Assembly (NCBI GenBank): GCA_030063045.1
Contig: JAQSEB010000004.1
Location: forward strand, 620,001-684,000
Origin: Pratylenchus scribneri
Lineage: Eukaryota > Nematoda > Chromadorea > Rhabditida > Pratylenchidae
Direction of reading: 5' to 3'
DNA: 64,000 nucleotides
Part shown: one piece after another, positions 59,174 through 64,000 of the stretch
Position numbering within the stretch: position 1 is the first letter of the stretch
How the letters are laid out: each line of letters opens with the position of its first letter
Position numbers and translations under genes: made by a program
The notes under the pieces: generated by a model
Seen by the model: the letters and a program-made list of their open reading frames with translations, nothing else
What the model was told of the DNA's origin: nothing
Databases searched by the model: none

Positions 59174-59611
59174 TTTTTTGTGTGGAAATAACGAAAATTG
59201 GCAAGAATGTTACTTTGGAATAAACAAAAAAGGGAAAGTGGATTGGGATTTGAGGCAATTTGGCCAGTAGAAGGGAAGTAAACATCGATCAAATTGTCAA
59301 ATAACAAAGCTCAAATTGAGTGAATTTGGATGATGTGATCAATCACCTAGGGCCAATGGGAGCTAATTAACTTCTTCGGCAAATGAAAAACAAAAATACA
59401 CATTTTTATTTATTTATAATTCTCATTTGGTCAATCAATTTACAATTCAATTCGATTCATTTTTATTATTTAGAATTTAGATGCAGAGAATTGGATTGGG
59501 GTTGGATTTATGTCAAAATTAGGAAAAGGCAATTTATTTTGTGAAATTTATAAATGATCAGCAAAATTCTCTCAAAAAAATTGTGCGCTCCTCTCTTCTG
59601 TCCACAATTTC
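59174..59611. other. Intergenic, upstream of the transthyretin-like gene
   Basis: About 440 bp between the TTL start and the RAB7 stop. No exon is seen. It should include the TTL promoter and the RAB7 3' UTR. Confidence 0.5.
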
Positions 59612-60706
<1,095 letters not shown>

Positions 60707-62728
60707 TGTTGATGACGATGTTCAATTTAATTATTGAAAATAAAATATTATTTAGGTATAAACGTTTATCGGTTTATCTAAAAAATAACAATTAACAAAG
60801 TAAATAAAAATGGTTAAATCGATAAATTTGTTGCTGGTCAATAAAAGATGGGTTGAAATTTATACTTTTCGTTATCTGCTAAATGTAAAGCATCTAAATT
60901 TCAATTGGTAGAATACTAATGGTTTAACTATCATAAATTATTTTATCCAGAGTCAAATATCCGACCATTTTCATATCATCCTACTTCCTACCTCTTAATC
61001 AATTAATCATTAAAAACGATTCATTATTATCTAATAGAAAATATACTATCACGAGTGGATGATAAGGATTTTTGGACTGCTGGTTGTGAATTGTCGGTCG
61101 TAGAGACTATCTTCCTTGTTCATTTACTATATTGACTGGGGGTCTTTTGACTGAGTTGGGCCTTCAAGGCACGTGAATAAGCAGAAAAAATGCTAAAGGC
61201 AAGCTTCATTAAAACCACTTTATTTTTCTTTATGAACTTTTTGTGAAAGCAGGCAGAGGAAGTCGACAAAATAGAATGTTATAAAATGAGATTAGCAAAT
61301 AAAGAGAAAGAGCATAGCATGGTGGAAAGACAAAAGAAACAAATTTTGGACATTAAATCTAGCGTCAATTCAAATAATTGTGAATACCCCTTTTTACCGG
61401 AAGATGAATGAAAGAAAAATTAAACAAATATATTAATTTCGAGGAGTGCGGCACTCAAGTCCATCTTAGCGCAGTTGGTTGCGACTCAGTTTTATTCAAA
61501 TTTTGGTCGAGTTCGATTCCAAGATGGGAAAGTTATTTTTTTCAACGTTCCGGTTTATCTTTCATTTATATAAAACGGCACAAATAATGAATAAAATTAT
61601 ATGTAAATTTTATTAGAGAGAAATGAAAAATTATAATCAATTTTTTGTGAAAAACTTCAAGATGCCCTTTCATTCACTCATTGTATGGCGCCTGATAAAT
61701 TAATAAATTGGCCAATCTTTTCAAGGTGGAAATGGATTTAAAATGGATAAATTAAAATGGATTTATATATCCCTCATCAAACAAAAAAAATGGAAGAAAA
61801 ATTATTGGTCTCAAAGGTAAAACTGCTGCTGGAATTCTTCTTTTTTTGTTGTTCATCTTCTCATTTTCCTTTCTAATATTCTCATTTATTTTATAATTGA
61901 TTGCACGTCAATTTAATCAGCAAAGAATCAAGGAAAACACTCCCTTTGGAAAATATAAGGTATGAAAAGGTGGATTGGCTGTTGGGGGATTGTTTAAAGG
62001 TGGCTGCACGACAAAGAAGGAAGGAAGCCTTCGGAAGGGGAAAGCGCCTCTGGCAGCTTCAGTGTTACGCGCATTTACGGCTTTTACTTTCCCCAACAAA
62101 TTGCTACCACCGATAAACAAAATGCGCAGCAAATGTAAATTCCAGCATCATTCCTTTGGTGGTGGTCCAATCTGCTGCACTGCACCTGCGCATCCTCGCC
62201 CAATATGCAACCACCCAAATGAATGAATTCCTTCCTATCAATTGTCCCCTTTATTTTGTTCGCTTCGCGGTTTTGCCTTTCCCTTTCATTCCCCCATTTT
62301 CATTCAACCACCTTTAACTGATCTCCCCCGCCCCCTCAATGGCCGTTAAATGAAGTGCGTAGGGGGAAAAAGGGGCGACAGGGCAAAAGCACCGCCAGCA
62401 GCTGCCACAATTCCATTCACATTTTTTGGAGAGATATTGCGGCGATGTGGAAAGGAAAGGATCAAGTGAAACGGGGTGACGGTGAAAGCAGCCATTTGAT
62501 CATTTTCCCCTTTCGCCTCCCTCTTTGGTCTTTGCGCAATTGGAAGAAGTTCGTCGCCCCTGGCTTTCCACCACTACTAGGGCAAATTGCTTTTTCCACT
62601 CCTCGCTGCTGTGTTTGTGTTGTGTGTTTCCGTTCATCGCGCACAAAAGCATATCCCCCCTTCCCTTCCAAACATTCATTTAAACCATCCCTAAATTTTG
62701 GTAATTAAAAGGCCAATTTAAAGGCCAA
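60707..62728. other. Intergenic, containing a tRNA-like sequence
   Basis: About 2 kb between divergent RAB7 and PGAP2-like genes. Apart from the tRNA-like stretch at 61460-61527 I see no gene. 61960-62700 is GC-richer with C-runs and offers overlapping frames that lack features. It likely holds the PGAP2-like promoter or 5' UTR. Confidence 0.45.
61460..61527 (+). pseudogene. tRNA-like sequence (degenerate tRNA or tRNA-derived element)
   Basis: An A-box match (TTAGCGCAGTTGG, 61466-61478) and a B-box match (GAGTTCGATTCC, about 61509-61520) are correctly spaced. The ends pair as CCATCTT with AAGATGG, a 7-bp acceptor-like stem, and a D-arm (GCGC...GCG) can form. The anticodon and T stems do not pair well, so a functional tRNA is doubtful. 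A decayed tRNA or SINE head is more likely. Confidence 0.5.
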
Positions 62729-64000
62729 ATGGAGGAAACAATCGCAACAGTCGAGATTGAGCAACAAAATGAAGAACACAGTAAAAGTGTCAAAAATGAA
62801 GAGAATTTGCCCGGCAGCAATGTCACGGAATGCCCTTGTCCATCTCCACACAGTGAAGATCCACTGCAGCAACATCAGAAGGAGAAGGAAAGGGACGGTG
62901 CCTCCCCTTACCTCACATTGTTCGATTCCTCGACGAATTGTTCATCTTCTTCCTCCTCTTCTTCCTCATCCTCTTCAACTGCTTCAAAGTCAAAATGCGG
63001 TGATTGTGACCGTTGTAGGGCGGCTGAGGCCCTGGAATTGGATGAGATGGAAGATGGCCGAAAAAAGCGGGAAGAACCGGTCCAAATTTGGCCAATAAGG
63101 CCGGATGCTAAATGGAAAGTTCGAGTAGGTTTCCAAGCCAATTTTGGCCATTAATATTAACCCAAAATCTAATTTTGAGACTGTTGGATTGTTGGCGGCA
63201 CTTTTGCCTGGTATTTTATCTTATTTTAATTACCGTATTTCCTTTATTATTGGCCCTTCTAATAAGCTCTAATAATAGCCTCTAAAAAGTTGAAAAAATG
63301 TATTTTTTCTTCATTTGGAGAACTCTGAAAATAATAGCCCCGGCGGTCACTAATAGAGGAAATACGGTATAATTTACCCATCCAATTCCTCTCTCTAATC
63401 AAAAGGAATTGGTTGCTATTTTTGTTTGGCCTATACCTACACATTTCAATTCGACAAAATCTCCAACTTCACAATTCCCTCAACATTTTGTCCGGTTTGT
63501 TTCTCCCTTCTCCGGGAATAAATGGTTTATTTAGGGTCTCAAAAGTATGTTCCCTCCAGTCAGCTACAGGTCGTATTCATCCAATAATTATTTATTATTT
63601 ATTTATTCTTTGAAGTATCGGCGTTTGGAAACCTCAAAAATATATTTGGCTAATGGTAAAATTTCAATACTTATTTATATTTTAATTACAAAATTCCAAT
63701 TCGCAGGTCCTTGCCCTCCATCTTCCCCCTCGCTTTTTCTATGCCATAGTTTGGCTTTCCCAAATCCAAATGTCCAAAATTTATAGCCCAAAATTTTAGG
63801 TCTACAAAAATCATTATTCATTGGGCGAATCGGAATACCGGAATAAACGATGGTTCACCGAAATCATTCGGCTCCATTATGTGCTCCTCGTTGCCGAAGC
63901 ATTCGGATTGACCTCCGTATCCGTGGTTGGCTATACCGTACTCCTTCCCTTCATTCCTTTTCCATTTCAGATTGACATTGAAAGCCACTTCAAAATCCAT
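62729..64000 (+). CDS. PGAP2/FRAG1-like membrane protein (3' end outside window)
   Basis: This multi-pass Golgi/ER protein of the Frag1/DRAM/Sfk1 family acts in GPI-anchor fatty-acid remodelling. Exon 1 (ATG 62729) encodes an unusual N-terminal extension with a Ser run (62940-62980) and CGDCDRCRAAEALELDEMED, then KREEPVQIWPIRPDAKWKVR. Small exons follow: TVGLLAALLPG (63181), GIGCYFCLAYTYTFQFDK with NFTIPSTFCP (63407-63490), then a short exon ending PPVSYS joined to IGVWKPQKYIWLM, then VLALHLPPRFFYAIV joined to YKNHYSLGESEYRNKRWFTE. The last visible exon has RLHYVLLVAEAFGLTSVSVV and runs to the edge. The VSxxIG...PQ(K/R)YIW and LHxxPRF motifs match PGAP2. The Ser-rich N-terminus is not typical and could be an upstream alternative start. 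Confidence 0.8.
63231..63369. mobile_element. Short MITE with TA-flanked inverted ends
   Basis: A 139-bp element in a PGAP2-like intron. The left end TACCGTATTTCCTTTATTAT is inverted at the right end (TAATAGAGGAAATACGGTA), with an inner pair GGCCCTTCTAATAAG / CCGGCGGTCACTAAT that is less exact. Both ends meet TA, as expected for a Tc1/mariner-type target. No internal coding capacity. Confidence 0.7.

Overview
The window looks like nuclear DNA from a nematode. Genes are dense and split by many very short introns (about 36-60 bp). They include nematode-typical families: an astacin with two ShK domains, a transthyretin-like secreted protein, F-box-like proteins, serpentine receptors and a GRLD-1/RBM15 homologue. 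A tight same-strand gene cluster resembles a nematode operon. Composition is AT-rich, with GC-richer, low-complexity intergenic stretches. A tylenchid (clade IV, cyst- or root-knot-like) nematode is a guess from overall style and is not proven. No bacterial or viral gene was recognised.

Layout. 1-1491 (+): 3' part of an unknown gene. 1567-9386 (-): a BAIAP3/Munc13-4-type UNC-13 family protein with two minisatellite arrays and two MITE copies in its introns. 11667-11858 (-): COA4-like twin CX9C protein. 11983-13241 (-): F-box-like protein. 15228-17198 (+): astacin. 17647-21081 (+): fatty acyl-CoA reductase. 21260-24119 (-): RBM15/spenito (RRM x3 plus SPOC). 24765-30644 (-): six closely spaced genes, in transcription order RabGGTase beta, RPL27, an acidic unknown, RPS17, a membrane protein and ARF6. 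31259-32363 (-): Ser/Arg-rich membrane protein. 32696-33495 (+): TSPO-like. 34168-35884 (+): SCCPDH-like. 36007-36367 (-): small secreted Cys-rich protein, not previously apparent because its exons are tiny. 36480-38145 (+): second F-box-like protein. 42487-44294 (+): psq/CENP-B-type HTH plus zinc-finger-like transcription factor. 45459-47018 (-): rhodopsin-like GPCR. 50271-54006 (-): glucocerebrosidase (GH30). 54320-56605 (-): serpentine receptor-like protein with a long acidic tail. 58138-59173 (-): transthyretin-like protein. 59612-60706 (-): RAB7. 62729-end (+): PGAP2/FRAG1-like protein, cut by the window edge.

Functional themes are membrane traffic and lysosomes (UNC-13-like, RAB7, ARF6, RabGGTase beta, glucocerebrosidase, PGAP2), lipid metabolism (FAR, SCCPDH-like, TSPO, GBA) and secreted or cuticle-facing proteins (astacin, TTL, small Cys-rich protein).

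The most unusual element is a dispersed tandem-repeat family. Six arrays (about 1.9, 6.7, 18.7, 38.4, 52.3 and 58.5 kb) all keep one short constant core, GGCGGAATTAT, but separate it with different spacer cassettes. Five of the six lie in introns. A second, palindromic TTCCGGAA repeat lies at 44.5 kb, and two MITE families are visible.
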